64,000 nucleotides of DNA from Pelagibius litoralis (GCA_029287455.1 JARFRB010000097.1:27191-91190); one strand, 5' to 3'; shown: positions 34,322 through 43,439, counted from the first letter of the stretch. A program made the numbers and translations. Notes: generated by a model from the sequence alone, not told the origin.

Positions 34322-35548
34322 CTACCTGGTCCTCAGCAATAGGCGGTTCACGCCGCCCAGTGCGGCGACGAGATCGCGGGCCTGCTGCTGGAAGGCCACG
34401 CGGGTAATCCGGCGGTCCTTGAGTGCCAGCGCAGCGAAGATCTCCTGAAAAGATCGCCGCCCATCAATGCCAGCGACAATCCCCGGAGCTAGCGGCGGCA
34501 CGGGAAGCTCGAGGGGGATCCCGTCGAGGGTGAGCTTCAGGCGGCCGGCCTTCGCCAAGCTCCTGGCCAGGGCCGGGGCGGGCAGATCGACGAGGCAGGG
34601 TACGGCCTCCAAGCTCTCAAAGGCCGCCACGCTGCCTTGCCTGCGCGACAGATAGACGGTGTGCTGCTTCATGTTTCCGGCCAAGCGCTCGGCCAAGGCT
34701 GCCCGCTCAAGGGGGGCGAGCGCCTTCGCGCGCCGGATCAGTTCAGGGTCCGATAAGTAGGTTTCCGGGGCATAGCGCAGCGGCTCGATGAAGCTGGCGA
34801 TGTGAAGGCCAGCACCTTCGGCGAGCGCCGCCAGCTCCGGCACGGTGTAGGCACGGTCCTGGCTGTGCAGAAGAAGATCAACAAGCTCCGCGTCCCCCAG
34901 ACGATGATCGCCCAGAAAGGGGTTGCGGCGGAATCCGTTGGTTGGCGGTAACTGCTCCAGCAGCCGTCGCGCAAGTTCCACCCGCCTCTCCAGCGGCAGG
35001 TCCGCCGACAATTGCCGCAAGGCGTCTTGCAATGGATAGAGGCCCTCACGCCCGAAAGTGCCATAGACCATTAGGCCAATGCCGCCATCGGGGCTTAAGG
35101 CATCTACTAGAGCGGCAAGACCGGCCGGAGGGTCGGCGAGGTGGTGCAGGACGCCGCAGCAATCGATGTAATCGAAGCGGCCCAGATTCAGGCGAGGCAG
35201 GTCCAGCAAGGACCCCGATAGAAAGCGCAGGTTCCGCAAGCCGCGCGCGGACACCCGCGCCTCCGCCACCGCCCGTGCCGTTTCGGAGAGGTCGAGGTAG
35301 ACGACCTCCGCGTTTGCCGCCCCGATGTCGGCGAGCTGTTGCGCCAGCATCACCGTGCCGTCGCCGGTGCCACCCCCGGCGACAAGCGCACGGAACGGCG
35401 CTTGCCAATCCTGCCGCCCCTGGAAAAGGTAATGATCGATTTCCGCGACCCGGCTGGGCGAACCGGTGATCAGCCGCTTGGCTTCGTCGGCCGGATCTCG
35501 AGCCGGATAGGGAAACTGCTCGTACTGTTTTTTGACCGCGTCGCTCAT
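34322..35548 (-). CDS. Class I SAM-dependent methyltransferase
   Basis: The product has 408 residues. The N-terminus KKQYEQFPYPARDP is characteristic of a group of large bacterial methyltransferases. SAM-binding motif I is ALVAGGGTGDGTVMLAQ at about 55. EVVYLDLSETARAVAEAR follows, and motif IV is FDYIDCCGVLHHLADP. The C-terminal 200 residues are a helical and beta extension of unknown function (NMKQHTVYLSRR, GIDGRRSFQEIF). The substrate is unknown. It converges with lolA and is followed 16 bp earlier on its own strand by the quinone reductase gene. Confidence 0.85.
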   Translation of the reverse strand: MSDAVKKQYEQFPYPARDPADEAKRLITGSPSRVAEIDHYLFQGRQDWQAPFRALVAGGGTGDGTVMLAQQLADIGAANAEVVYLDLSETARAVAEARVSARGLRNLRFLSGSLLDLPRLNLGRFDYIDCCGVLHHLADPPAGLAALVDALSPDGGIGLMVYGTFGREGLYPLQDALRQLSADLPLERRVELARRLLEQLPPTNGFRRNPFLGDHRLGDAELVDLLLHSQDRAYTVPELAALAEGAGLHIASFIEPLRYAPETYLSDPELIRRAKALAPLERAALAERLAGNMKQHTVYLSRRQGSVAAFESLEAVPCLVDLPAPALARSLAKAGRLKLTLDGIPLELPVPPLAPGIVAGIDGRRSFQEIFAALALKDRRITRVAFQQQARDLVAALGGVNRLLLRTR

Positions 35549-35564
35549 GGCACCGGCCCCGGCG

Positions 35565-36542
35565 TCAAGACAGATCGAGAACGACCTTGCCGCTCGCTTT
35601 TCGCTCCACCAGAAGCATCAAGGCCTCCGCCACTGCTTCTAGCGGCAAGCGGTCGGAAATACGCGGGTTCAGTTTTCCCTCGGCATGCCAGCCGCACAGC
35701 ACCTCGAACTGCTGGCGCAGCATCTCTGGCGCCTTCTGCAGGTAGGAACCCCAATGGACTCCCATGGCCGCCACGTTCTTCACCAGAAGGTGATTCGCGG
35801 GGATCTGCTGGACCCGGCCCCCGGCAAAGCCGATGACAAGGATCCGGCCGCCCCAGGCGATAGCCCGCAAGGACGCATCGAAGACGTCGCCGCCGACCGG
35901 GTCGAAGACCACATCCGCGCCCCGCCCATCCGTCAGCTCCTTCATGCGGGTGCGCAGGTCCTCCGAGCGGTAGTCGATACAGGCATCGGCGCCATGGCGT
36001 TTAGCGATCTCCAGCTTCTCGGCGCCGCCCGCGGTGGCGATGACCTTCGCTCCCATGGCCTTACCGACTTCCACCGCCGCGAGCCCGACACCGCCGGCCG
36101 CCCCGTGCACAACCAGTGTCTCACCGGGCACGAGACGGGCATGCCACTCCAAGGCACCTAGCGCGGTGCCGTAGGTGATCGTAAACCCGGCGGCGATATC
36201 GAAGGGCATGGACTCCGGCACGGCGAAGACGGAGGTGGCGGGGGCCACCACCTTTTCCGCGAAGCCGCCCCAGGCCGGCAGGGCAAGCACGCGCTGCCCC
36301 ACGCTCAAGCCGGAAACCCCGGCCCCCAAGGCCTCCACATGACCGGCCACCTCAAGCCCTGGCGTGAAGGGTAGCGGCGGTTTCACCTGGTATTCATGGC
36401 GGATCATCAGGGTGTCGGCGAAATTAATTCCAGCCGCCGCCACGGCGATCAGCACCTCTCCCTCTCCGGGCTCGGGCGTCGCAACCTCCTCCAGGGTCAA
36501 GACCTCGGGGGCGCCGAGGGTTCCGCACACGACCGCGCGCAT
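35565..36542 (-). CDS. NADPH:quinone oxidoreductase-type MDR protein
   Basis: The 325-residue medium-chain dehydrogenase/reductase lacks catalytic zinc ligands, as quinone reductases do. Features include PGEGEVLIAVAAAGINFAD, the FTPGLEVAGHVEALG strand, and the cofactor fold VVHGAAGGVGLAAVEVGKAMGAKVIATAGG. The later DVVFDPVGGDVFDAS and RILVIGFAGGRVQQIPANHLLVKN are family blocks. It reduces quinones or activated alkenes with NADPH in the cytosol; the true substrate is unknown. It starts 3 bp after the asparaginase stop. Confidence 0.9.
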   Translation of the reverse strand: MRAVVCGTLGAPEVLTLEEVATPEPGEGEVLIAVAAAGINFADTLMIRHEYQVKPPLPFTPGLEVAGHVEALGAGVSGLSVGQRVLALPAWGGFAEKVVAPATSVFAVPESMPFDIAAGFTITYGTALGALEWHARLVPGETLVVHGAAGGVGLAAVEVGKAMGAKVIATAGGAEKLEIAKRHGADACIDYRSEDLRTRMKELTDGRGADVVFDPVGGDVFDASLRAIAWGGRILVIGFAGGRVQQIPANHLLVKNVAAMGVHWGSYLQKAPEMLRQQFEVLCGWHAEGKLNPRISDRLPLEAVAEALMLLVERKASGKVVLDLS

Positions 36543-36545
36543 GGC

Positions 36546-37622
36546 TTAGAGAGGCCCGCCGGCCGCCGGTCGGACCTCGCCGACCGCGAGTCCGACACGA
36601 TTGCGCACCGTTGGGACCAACACCTCGGCCAAGGCTTCGCTAGCGGCGGCGTCGATCGCTTCGAGACGGGTCAGGACATGCCCCATAACCACTTCCGAAG
36701 CGCGGGTCGCCCCGTCATCCACCTTCAACGCGATCCCGAGGCCGCTGTCTGGAAGGCTGGCGCAAAACACCCCTTCCGCGCCGGTCTTCACGATGGCGTG
36801 CCCCTGGGTGGCTGCGATCACCTTGGTGCAGAATTTCTTGCTGCCGGCCACCATGACCGGCTCCGCCGCCATCGCCGAGAGCACCCGTTTGGCGGCCGCT
36901 TGCCGCCGCTCCGGCTGGTCCGCGGGATCGGCCAGTCGCGCCATTGCCAGGGCGATGTTGCCCAACGGGATACCGATCTGGGGAATGCCGCAGCCGTCTA
37001 TCCCCCGTGGCGCATCCCTGAGATCGAGGCCGGTCATCATCTCCAAGATGCCGAGAAGGCTTTGCTGCACCGGGTGATCGAAGCGGATATATCCCTTGGT
37101 GGGCACGCCCAGATGTTTCGCCAGGGTCAAGAAGCCCGTGTGCTTGCCCGAGCAATTGTTGTAAGCGGCGGTTGGCGTCTTGCCGGCGCGGATCATGGCC
37201 TCGGCGGAGGCCTCGTCGTAGGGCAGATGGGCGCCGCACTCCAAGTCCTCGACCCCGCAGCCGATGCGCTCCAGCCAAGCCTCCACGGTGGCGACGTGCA
37301 CCGGCTCCCCTGCATGGCTAGCACTCGCCAGGGCGATCTCGGCGTCATTGCAGCCAAAGGCCTCCGCCGCGCCCGTCTCGATCAAGGCGAGGGTTTGCAG
37401 CGGCTTGATCGCCGAGCGGCCATAGACAACCTGCTCCACCTCGCCGGCGGACAGCACGACATGCCCCGCGGCGTCGACAACGGCGACGGCCGCGCGATGA
37501 CGGCTTTCCACCATCCCGCCGCGCGTCACTTCCACCAGCACCGGATTGGCCTCCCCGGTTGCAACGGGGTGGACATGGCCGTGCTCGTGGCCGGTCGGTT
37601 TCGAACGCTGGGTTATCGGCAT
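36546..37622 (-). CDS. Asparaginase, thermolabile Rhizobium-type (AnsA-II family)
   Basis: From MPITQRSKPTGHEHGH (AAGGG five bases upstream) the product has 358 residues. It matches the PF06089 family exemplified by Rhizobium etli asparaginase II, not the E. coli type: EVTRGGMVESRHRAAVAVVD, the SERINE-lysine pair in YGRSAIKPLQTL, CSGKHTGFLTLA with a second lysine, and GIDGCGIPQIGIPL. A cysteine pair (CGVEDLECGAHLPYDE) is typical of this zinc-assisted group. It would hydrolyse asparagine to aspartate and ammonia. The histidine-rich start (HEHGHVH) may add metal binding. Confidence 0.87.
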   Translation of the reverse strand: MPITQRSKPTGHEHGHVHPVATGEANPVLVEVTRGGMVESRHRAAVAVVDAAGHVVLSAGEVEQVVYGRSAIKPLQTLALIETGAAEAFGCNDAEIALASASHAGEPVHVATVEAWLERIGCGVEDLECGAHLPYDEASAEAMIRAGKTPTAAYNNCSGKHTGFLTLAKHLGVPTKGYIRFDHPVQQSLLGILEMMTGLDLRDAPRGIDGCGIPQIGIPLGNIALAMARLADPADQPERRQAAAKRVLSAMAAEPVMVAGSKKFCTKVIAATQGHAIVKTGAEGVFCASLPDSGLGIALKVDDGATRASEVVMGHVLTRLEAIDAAASEALAEVLVPTVRNRVGLAVGEVRPAAGGPL

Positions 37623-37734
37623 GTGACCCTTCACTTGCACGCCAGACCAGGCCCAGCACTAGAAAGATGCCGGTCGGGGCGGCGAGCAACAGCACCTTGC
37701 CTAAGGCGTGCTGTCCGTGCAAGGACTCCCGGTC

Positions 37735-38274
37735 ATGCGCGGTTATTTCGGAATTGGCGTCGAAAGCATCAGCAAGCCCGGAAACTTGGGGAATCTGATG
37801 CGCTCGGCTCACGCCTTTGGGGCAAGCTTCTTCTTCGCGGTGGCGCCAGCGCTGCCACTTGGGGAACTGCGCCGCAGTGACACTTCCGACGCCGCCCGGC
37901 ATCTGCCGGTATATAGCTATGGCTCGGTGGAGGAGTTTTCCCTGCCCAAGGGGTGCCGGCTGGTCGGGGTGGAATTGACCGAGGACGCAGAGACCCTGCC
38001 CAGCTTCTTCCATCCCACCGCTGCCGCCTACGTACTGGGACCGGAGCGCGGCAGCTTATCGGCGGAAATGCAAGCGCGCTGCGATCATCTCGTTCAGATC
38101 CCCACGCGATTCTGCGTAAACCTGGCAATCGCCGGAGCCATCGTCATGTACGATCGTATGCTTGCCCAGGGCCGCTTCGCGCGTCGTGCCGTGGGGACCC
38201 ATGACGAGCCGGAGGCTTTGGCCGAGCATATCCATGGTGGCCCGGTCATTCGCCGGCCAAACCCGCAAGGATGA
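37735..38274 (+). CDS. SpoU/TrmH-family RNA 2'-O-methyltransferase
   Basis: The start MRGYFGIGVESISKPGNLGNLMRS follows AGGACTCCCGGTC; a GTG-type start 27 bp upstream is less likely. The 179-residue SPOUT protein has the NLGNLMRSAHAFGAS motif 1, YVLGPERGSLS motif 2 and the knotted SAM site IPTRFCVNLAIAGAIVMYDRM as motif 3, with arginine and asparagine at the expected places. It methylates ribose in tRNA or rRNA; the target is unknown. It is divergent from the asparaginase gene. Confidence 0.9.
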   Translation: MRGYFGIGVESISKPGNLGNLMRSAHAFGASFFFAVAPALPLGELRRSDTSDAARHLPVYSYGSVEEFSLPKGCRLVGVELTEDAETLPSFFHPTAAAYVLGPERGSLSAEMQARCDHLVQIPTRFCVNLAIAGAIVMYDRMLAQGRFARRAVGTHDEPEALAEHIHGGPVIRRPNPQG

Positions 38275-38305
38275 GAACCGTAGTTCTCGCCGAACGCTGG
38301 CGCAA

Positions 38306-38959
38306 TCAGTAGCGGATAAAGGGATCGATCAGGCGTCCGAGGGGCCCGGTCAGTCGGATCGGCGCGTTGTTCACGACCAAACATAGGCAGGGCACATCAC
38401 CTTCCACCACTGGGCGATGATCCACGGTGTCGCCCGCGACCTGCATATCTCCGCGGCCATAAACCTCTTCGCCGTCGCGATAGGCGCCTTCGAGTACCAA
38501 GGTCACTTCGAACCCTCGGTGGGAGTGCTGCGGGACCGCCCGGCCAGGCGCGATGCGCAGAAGGCGGGCTTTCGACCCTTCTCCGTCGGACGCCGGGATC
38601 TCCGCTTCCTGGACGCCGCGCAGCAAGGACCGCCATTTCAAGGCCTCGATATCCTCACCCACGTAGACGCGCAGCGCGGGCGGCAGATCCAAGCCATCGC
38701 GGCCAACAGGCGCGGAAGGCGAGCTTTCGGCTTCCAGGTCGTCAAGCTTGTCCAAAATGCTTTCGAGCGCATCGCTCGACAAAGCGACGGGCTCGATCTC
38801 CTCGATGAGCGCTCCACCAACTTCCTCAAAATCCGCTACCGCCTCACGGCTGGTATCGTCCAAGGAAATATGCGACGCAACAACCAGCGAGAGCGGTTCG
38901 CTCAAGCTGCCAGAAGCGTACGCCAGCAGCATCTCTTCCGGAGCGTGAAAAGCCGGCAT
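38306..38959 (-). CDS. chrR: ChrR-type anti-sigma factor with a degenerate N-terminal zinc motif
   Basis: The 217-residue product starts behind GAGGACCGATAG, one base after the sigma-factor stop. The C-terminal cupin (about 125-217, QHSHRGFEVTLVLEGAYRDGEEVYGRGDMQVAG) matches ChrR, and its histidine/glutamate metal site looks intact. The N-terminal anti-sigma domain keeps histidines 5 and 30. The HxxxCxxC element instead reads HISLDDTS, so the two cysteines that hold zinc in Rhodobacter ChrR are aspartate 34 and serine 37. ChrR normally releases RpoE when singlet oxygen appears. Here zinc binding and signalling may differ. Confidence 0.9.
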   Translation of the reverse strand: MPAFHAPEEMLLAYASGSLSEPLSLVVASHISLDDTSREAVADFEEVGGALIEEIEPVALSSDALESILDKLDDLEAESSPSAPVGRDGLDLPPALRVYVGEDIEALKWRSLLRGVQEAEIPASDGEGSKARLLRIAPGRAVPQHSHRGFEVTLVLEGAYRDGEEVYGRGDMQVAGDTVDHRPVVEGDVPCLCLVVNNAPIRLTGPLGRLIDPFIRY

Positions 38960-38960
38960 T

Positions 38961-39548
38961 CTATCGGTCCTCATTCTCTTCTTCGTGCAGCGCTTTTCTC
39001 AAGCGGGTCATGGCCAAGCGCAAACGTGATTTCACCGTCCCGAGCGGCAAATCGGTCTCCTCCGCAATGGTGCCGTGAGCCTTATCTTCGAAATACGCCA
39101 TTCTCACTACTTCAACTTGTTCGGGCGGCAGGGATCTCAAGGCCTGCCGCACTTTTTCTTGCCTCTGTGACGCTTCGACACGCCGGTCCGCAGATTCAAC
39201 CGGCTCGGGCAAGAGCGACGGATCGTTTGGATCGAAATCCGGTTTGCGCTGACGGCGCAAAGCATCGATCCGTTTGTTCCGCGCAATCGTGAAAACCCAC
39301 GTCCCGACGCTTGCCTGGGCGGGATCGAACGTCGAAGCCCGCCGCCAAACCATGATCAGGGCTTCTTGGGCTAACTCCTCCGCCATTCCCGGTTCAGTTC
39401 CGAGCCGGATCAAATAGGCCTTGAGCCGCGGCGCGAAGTGGGCAAACAACTGCGCGAACGCGCCCTTATCCCGGTCCGCGGCGACCGCCGCCACCATGGC
39501 TTGTAGCGCTTGCGCACTAACGTCCGCTGTTTTCGTTCGCGTCTCCAT
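38961..39548 (-). CDS. rpoE: RpoE/ECF11-like RNA polymerase sigma factor
   Basis: From METRTKTADVSAQAL the product has 195 residues; an ATG 21 bp upstream is possible. Region 2 reads FAHFAPRLKAYLIRLGTEPGMAEELAQEALIMVWRRA across about 38-75, with the WVFTIARNKRIDALRR segment. Region 4 is LPPEQVEVVRMAYFEDKAHGTIAEETDLPLGTVKSRLRLA. The partner gene is a ChrR-like anti-sigma factor in the same operon, which identifies it as the singlet-oxygen-type sigma factor. It directs transcription from TGATCC-type promoters, two of which lie just upstream. Confidence 0.93.
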   Translation of the reverse strand: METRTKTADVSAQALQAMVAAVAADRDKGAFAQLFAHFAPRLKAYLIRLGTEPGMAEELAQEALIMVWRRASTFDPAQASVGTWVFTIARNKRIDALRRQRKPDFDPNDPSLLPEPVESADRRVEASQRQEKVRQALRSLPPEQVEVVRMAYFEDKAHGTIAEETDLPLGTVKSRLRLAMTRLRKALHEEENEDR

Positions 39549-39658
39549 CCTGGACACATCAAACGTCATCCGTGGCTTGTCCACAAGCCACTTACTTTGC
39601 ATCTTAAGCGGGAATTCCGCAAACTCCAGGTGATCCGCGATTTCCTGCATAATGGCGG

Positions 39659-39687
39659 AGATACGCAAGTGCAGTACTCACGGATCA
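39659..39687 (-). promoter_or_regulatory. Putative RpoE-type promoter of rpoE-chrR
   Basis: On the minus strand TGATCC is followed after 17 bases by GTATCT. Rhodobacter RpoE promoters use a TGATCC -35 element with a spaced -10 element, so this fits autoregulation. The site lies about 110 bp upstream of the chosen rpoE start. Confidence 0.5.
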
Positions 39688-39762
39688 CAATTTTGACAAA
39701 TTTTTTTGGCGAATCTTGTCTTCACGTCTCCTCGGAAGCGTTTGAAAACTTGAAGAACAGGG

Positions 39763-39801
39763 TGATCCGGGGCTAGCCCCTAACGTATTGCCCACTATAA
39801 T
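39763..39801 (+). promoter_or_regulatory. Putative promoter(s) of the IalB-like gene: TGATCC element and a TATAAT box
   Basis: TGATCC is followed after 16 bases by GTATTG on the plus strand, mirroring the rpoE promoter. A consensus TATAAT lies further on, only 7 bases before the ATG, and has no good -35 partner. If TATAAT is used the mRNA would have almost no leader. Confidence 0.42.
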
Positions 39802-39808
39802 ACCCCGC

Positions 39809-40330
39809 ATGATGTGGATTCGCCTGACAGCCGCTCTCGCCCTTGCCTTAGGGATTTGCCTTGCCCACGGCCCGGCCGAAGCGCAGCGGCGTTTGGGAAC
39901 TTTCAGCGCCTGGTCGGCCTACACGGCGGAGGAGAACGGAAAGCCGGTCTGCTACGTCGCGAGTTCCCCGCAAAAGTCGGAGGGGAATTACACGCGCCGC
40001 GGCAAGGTTTTCGCTCTGGTGACCTTGCGCCCCGCGGAGCAGCGGGACGACGAGGTTTCCTTCATCGCCGGATATACCTTCCAAAAGGACAGCGCAGTTA
40101 AGGCTGTCATCGACGGGAAGTCTTGGACCTTGTTCACGCAAAATGGCGCTGCCTGGTTGCCGAACGAGCCGGCCCAGGACAAGGAAGTGGTTCAGGCCAT
40201 GGTGAAGGGCCGGGAAATGGTGGTCACCGGCATCTCGTCGCGGGGCAATCAGACAATCGACCAGTATTCCCTGAGCGGCTTCACCGCAGCCTACAAAGCC
40301 ATGCGCGAAGCTTGCGGCAAGAGCGGCTAG
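39809..40330 (+). CDS. IalB-like (invasion-associated locus B) periplasmic protein
   Basis: The product has 173 residues. Residues 1-25 form a Sec signal (RLTAALALALGICLAHGPAEA). The mature part has IalB family traits: FSAWSAYTAEENGKPVCYVASSPQ, the RRGKVFALVTLRPAEQRDDEVSF segment, and a C-terminal GFTAAYKAMREACGKSG with the second cysteine for a disulfide. Family members are widespread in Alphaproteobacteria; the invasion link comes from Bartonella only, and a general envelope-stress role is plausible. It is divergent from rpoE, with a TGATCC element upstream. Confidence 0.87.
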   Translation: MMWIRLTAALALALGICLAHGPAEAQRRLGTFSAWSAYTAEENGKPVCYVASSPQKSEGNYTRRGKVFALVTLRPAEQRDDEVSFIAGYTFQKDSAVKAVIDGKSWTLFTQNGAAWLPNEPAQDKEVVQAMVKGREMVVTGISSRGNQTIDQYSLSGFTAAYKAMREACGKSG

Positions 40331-40385
40331 GCGCCAATTCCCCTATCGCTTGCGCTTGGCGTCGCGTCGGCTTAGTTAATGCGCC

Positions 40386-41522
40386 ATGAGTCAATCCGCC
40401 CATGCCCAGCATTTCGCTCCCCCGGACGCCCGGTCCGACGGGCGCCTCAATCTGATCGGCCTCTCGCGGGCCGAATTGGAGGCGGAAGTCGCCGGCATGG
40501 GCGAGCCGGCCTTTCGGGCCAAGCAGCTCTGGCAATGGCTTTATCACCACGGCGCCGAGGATTTCGAGGCCATGACGAGCCTCTCCAAGGCTTTCCGCGA
40601 GCGATTGGGCGAGTATTACGTTGCCACGCGGCCTGGGGTCGCCGTGCACAGCAAGTCCGTTGACGGCACCCAGAAATGGCTCTTGGCTTTCACGGATGGC
40701 AATGAGGCCGAAGCGGTGCATATCCCCGAAAGCGACCGGGGGACCCTCTGCGTCTCAAGTCAGGTCGGCTGCACGCTGACTTGCCGCTTCTGCCACACCG
40801 GCACTCAGCGCTTGGTTCGCAATCTTTCGCCCGGCGAGATCGTCGGCCAGGTCATGCTGGCGCGCGACGCCCTGGAAGAGTGGCCTTCGCCCAAGGCCGA
40901 CCGGCAGCTTACCAACATCGTCATGATGGGCATGGGCGAGCCGCTGTACAATTTCGACAATGTGGCCCAGGCCCTGCGGATCGTGATGGATCCCCATGGC
41001 ATGGCCATCGGCCGGCGGCGCATCACCCTTTCCACCTCGGGCGTGGTCCCGATGATGGAGCGTTGCGGGGCGGAGCTGGGGGTTAATCTGGCGGTTTCCC
41101 TGCATGCCGTGACCGACGAGCTGCGCGACGAGCTGGTGCCCTTGAACCGGAAGTATCCCATCGCCGGGCTGCTGCGCGCCTGCCGCGAATATCCTGGGGT
41201 CCATAACGCCCGTCGCATTACCTTCGAATACGTGATGCTGAAGGGTGTGAACGACTCCGACACGGACGCCCGGGCGCTGGCACGGCTGCTGAAGGACATC
41301 CCGGCCAAGGTCAACCTGATTCCCTTCAACCCCTGGCCCGGCAGCGCCTACGAATGCTCTTCGCCCGAACGGATCGAGCGATTTGCCGACCTGCTCGCCG
41401 CCGCCAATCTCTCCGCCCCGGTCCGCGCGCCGCGCGGCCGCGATATCATGGCCGCCTGCGGCCAGCTGAAGAGCGAGAGCGAAAGGAAGCGCAAGACGGA
41501 GCGGGACGCGGCGGCGGGATAG
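40386..41522 (+). CDS. rlmN: 23S rRNA (adenine2503-C2)-methyltransferase RlmN
   Basis: The 378-residue radical-SAM protein has C129, C133 and C136 in [13 protein letters not shown] as the 4Fe-4S site, preceded by [36 protein letters not shown] and [25 protein letters not shown] follow. The C-terminal methyl-carrying cysteine is in [13 protein letters not shown]. It adds methyl groups to C2 of A2503 in 23S rRNA and A37 of some tRNAs. It lies 55 bp after the IalB-like gene and is followed by argG. Confidence 0.97.
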   Translation: MSQSAHAQHFAPPDARSDGRLNLIGLSRAELEAEVAGMGEPAFRAKQLWQWLYHHGAEDFEAMTSLSKAFRERLGEYYVATRPGVAVHSKSVDGTQKWLLAFTDGNEAEAVHIPESDRGTLCVSSQVGCTLTCRFCHTGTQRLVRNLSPGEIVGQVMLARDALEEWPSPKADRQLTNIVMMGMGEPLYNFDNVAQALRIVMDPHGMAIGRRRITLSTSGVVPMMERCGAELGVNLAVSLHAVTDELRDELVPLNRKYPIAGLLRACREYPGVHNARRITFEYVMLKGVNDSDTDARALARLLKDIPAKVNLIPFNPWPGSAYECSSPERIERFADLLAAANLSAPVRAPRGRDIMAACGQLKSESERKRKTERDAAAG

Positions 41523-41551
41523 CCGAGCGCGCGGACCCGCGTAACCCACAC

Positions 41552-41579
41552 TTGCCCCGACCCGCCGTTTGCCTATACT
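41552..41579 (+). promoter_or_regulatory. Putative sigma-70 promoter of argG
   Basis: TTGCCC and TATACT are separated by 16 bases and lie about 65 bp before the argG start. The 120-bp gap holds no gene. The match is to the general consensus only. Confidence 0.45.
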
Positions 41580-41642
41580 CCGCGCGCCGTTCGGCCGGTG
41601 GCGGCCGGGGTGCCTCAAGCGGCTTTTCCTGAAGAGGGTTTC

Positions 41643-42854
41643 ATGTCGGACGTCAAGCGCGTGGTGCTCGCCTATTCCGGCGGGCTGGATACCTCGGTCA
41701 TCCTGAAGTGGCTGAAGGAAACCTACGACTGCGAAGTGGTCACCTTCACAGCGGATCTCGGCCAGGGCGAGGAGTTGGAGCCCGCGCGCGAGAAGGCGGA
41801 AATGCTGGGCATCAAGCCCGAGCACATCTTCATCGAGGATCTGCGCGAGACTTTCGTCAAGGACTACGTCTTCCCGATGTTCCGGGCCAACGCGCTCTAC
41901 GAGGGTTGCTATCTGCTGGGCACCTCGATCGCCCGGCCCTTGATCGCCAAGCGGCAGATCGAGATCGCACGCCAGACCGGGGCCGACGCCGTGGCCCATG
42001 GGGCGACCGGCAAAGGCAACGACCAGGTGCGCTTCGAGCTTGGCTACTACGCCCTGGAGCCTGACATCAAGGTGATCTCCCCCTGGCGCGAATGGGACCT
42101 GACCTCGCGCACCAAGCTGATCGAATTCGCCGAGCAGCACCAGATCCCCATCGCCAAGGACAAGCGGGGCGAGGCGCCCTTTTCGGTGGACGCCAACCTG
42201 CTGCACATCTCGGCCGAAGGGAAGGTGCTGGAGGATCCTTGGGAGGAGCCTGGCGAGTACGTCTATTCGCGCACAGTCTCCCCGGAGGCCGCCCCGGACC
42301 AACCGACCTACATCGAAATCGAGTTCGAGAAGGGCGATCCCGTGGCGATCGACGGCAAGCGGCTCTCCCCCGCCAACTTGTTGACGGAGCTCAACCGTCT
42401 GGGTGGAGAGAACGGCATCGGCCGGCTGGATCTCGTGGAGAACCGCTTCGTCGGGATGAAAAGCCGGGGGATCTACGAAACGCCCGGCGGCACCATTCTG
42501 CAAGCCGCTCACCGGGGGATCGAGCAGCTGACCCTGGATCGGGGGGCCATGCATCAGAAAGACGAGATCATGCCGCGCTATGCGGAGATCCTTTACAACG
42601 GTTTCTGGTTCAGCCCGGAGCGCGAGATGCTACAGGCCCTGATCGACAAGAGTCAGGAGCGGGTGAACGGTACGGTGCGCATGAAGCTCTACAAGGGTTC
42701 GGCCACCCTCGCGGGGCGCAAATCCCCTGACAGCCTCTACAGCCTGTCCCACGTCACCTTCGAGGAAGATTCGGTCTACGACCAGCGCGATGCCGAAGGC
42801 TTCATCAAGCTGAATGCATTGCGTTTGAAGCTATTGAACCGGCAGAAGGGCTAA
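41643..42854 (+). CDS. argG: Argininosuccinate synthase
   Basis: The ATG of [19 protein letters not shown] follows GAAGAGGGTTTC and gives 403 residues. The PP-loop AYSGGLDTS, the [18 protein letters not shown] helix, [17 protein letters not shown] and the citrulline/aspartate-binding [16 protein letters not shown] are intact. It condenses citrulline with aspartate using ATP in arginine biosynthesis. argJ of the same pathway is about 5 kb away but not linked. A longer antisense frame covers it and has no domain. Confidence 0.97.
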   Translation: MSDVKRVVLAYSGGLDTSVILKWLKETYDCEVVTFTADLGQGEELEPAREKAEMLGIKPEHIFIEDLRETFVKDYVFPMFRANALYEGCYLLGTSIARPLIAKRQIEIARQTGADAVAHGATGKGNDQVRFELGYYALEPDIKVISPWREWDLTSRTKLIEFAEQHQIPIAKDKRGEAPFSVDANLLHISAEGKVLEDPWEEPGEYVYSRTVSPEAAPDQPTYIEIEFEKGDPVAIDGKRLSPANLLTELNRLGGENGIGRLDLVENRFVGMKSRGIYETPGGTILQAAHRGIEQLTLDRGAMHQKDEIMPRYAEILYNGFWFSPEREMLQALIDKSQERVNGTVRMKLYKGSATLAGRKSPDSLYSLSHVTFEEDSVYDQRDAEGFIKLNALRLKLLNRQKG

Positions 42855-42864
42855 CAGGAGCGGT

Positions 42865-43338
42865 TCACGCGTCCTCGCGTGGCACCCAGGGGATTCGGGC
42901 AACTTCGATCCCCTCGTCATTAAGCTCCTTGGCTTGCGCGTCGGAAGCCTCGCCGTAGATGCCGCGGGCTTCGCTTTCGCCCTTGTGGATGCGGCGCGCC
43001 TCGTCTGCGAATTCGCTGCCCACATAGTTGCAGTTGTCTTCGACCTGGCGGCGGATCACCTGCAGGGCACGGCGCAACTCCGCCGCCTCGCCGTTTCCCG
43101 ATGGCGCCATCACCGCCGCTGGCGCAGTGCCTTGGTCTTCCCCAGGAACCTCCGCCGGGGCCTGCTCCGCGCGTGCCTTTCCAAGGCGCGGCGCCATGAT
43201 GGCCTTCTGGATTTCGTGGCTGCCGCAAGAAGGGCAGCTCAAATGACCCGCCGCCGACTGCGCGTCGAAGGCCGCGCTATCGCGAAACCAGGCCTCGAAG
43301 ACATGCTCTTTCTCGCATCTAAGGCTATACTTGATCAT
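42865..43338 (-). CDS. DUF1178 family protein
   Basis: The 157-residue product begins MIKYSLRCEKEHVFEAWFRDSAAFD, the invariant family start, and has CPSCGS with an earlier cysteine, a probable zinc ribbon. The IRRQVEDNCNYVGSEFADEARRIH block is another family hallmark, as is GEASDAQAKELNDEGIEVARIPWVP. The function is unknown. The nearby nitrilase, glutaredoxin and ComF genes are its usual neighbours in Alphaproteobacteria. Confidence 0.92.
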   Translation of the reverse strand: MIKYSLRCEKEHVFEAWFRDSAAFDAQSAAGHLSCPSCGSHEIQKAIMAPRLGKARAEQAPAEVPGEDQGTAPAAVMAPSGNGEAAELRRALQVIRRQVEDNCNYVGSEFADEARRIHKGESEARGIYGEASDAQAKELNDEGIEVARIPWVPREDA

Positions 43339-43439
43339 CAGTCATGCTCTTCAAACGGTCATTCATGTTAGATGGCACGCTCCGGCAGGGCTGACAAGCC
43401 TTGGCTCAGTGCAACCGAATCGCGACACTTCCGGGAAAA

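Noticed and set aside
37640..37735. Short hydrophobic minus-strand frame (VLLLAAPTGIFLVLGLVW) between asparaginase and the SpoU gene
   Set aside because: It has only a TTG start, no ribosome site, and runs on out of frame into the asparaginase gene.
40755..42554. 599-codon minus-strand frame over rlmN and argG
   Set aside because: Both plus-strand genes are unmistakable; the antisense frame has no recognisable motif.
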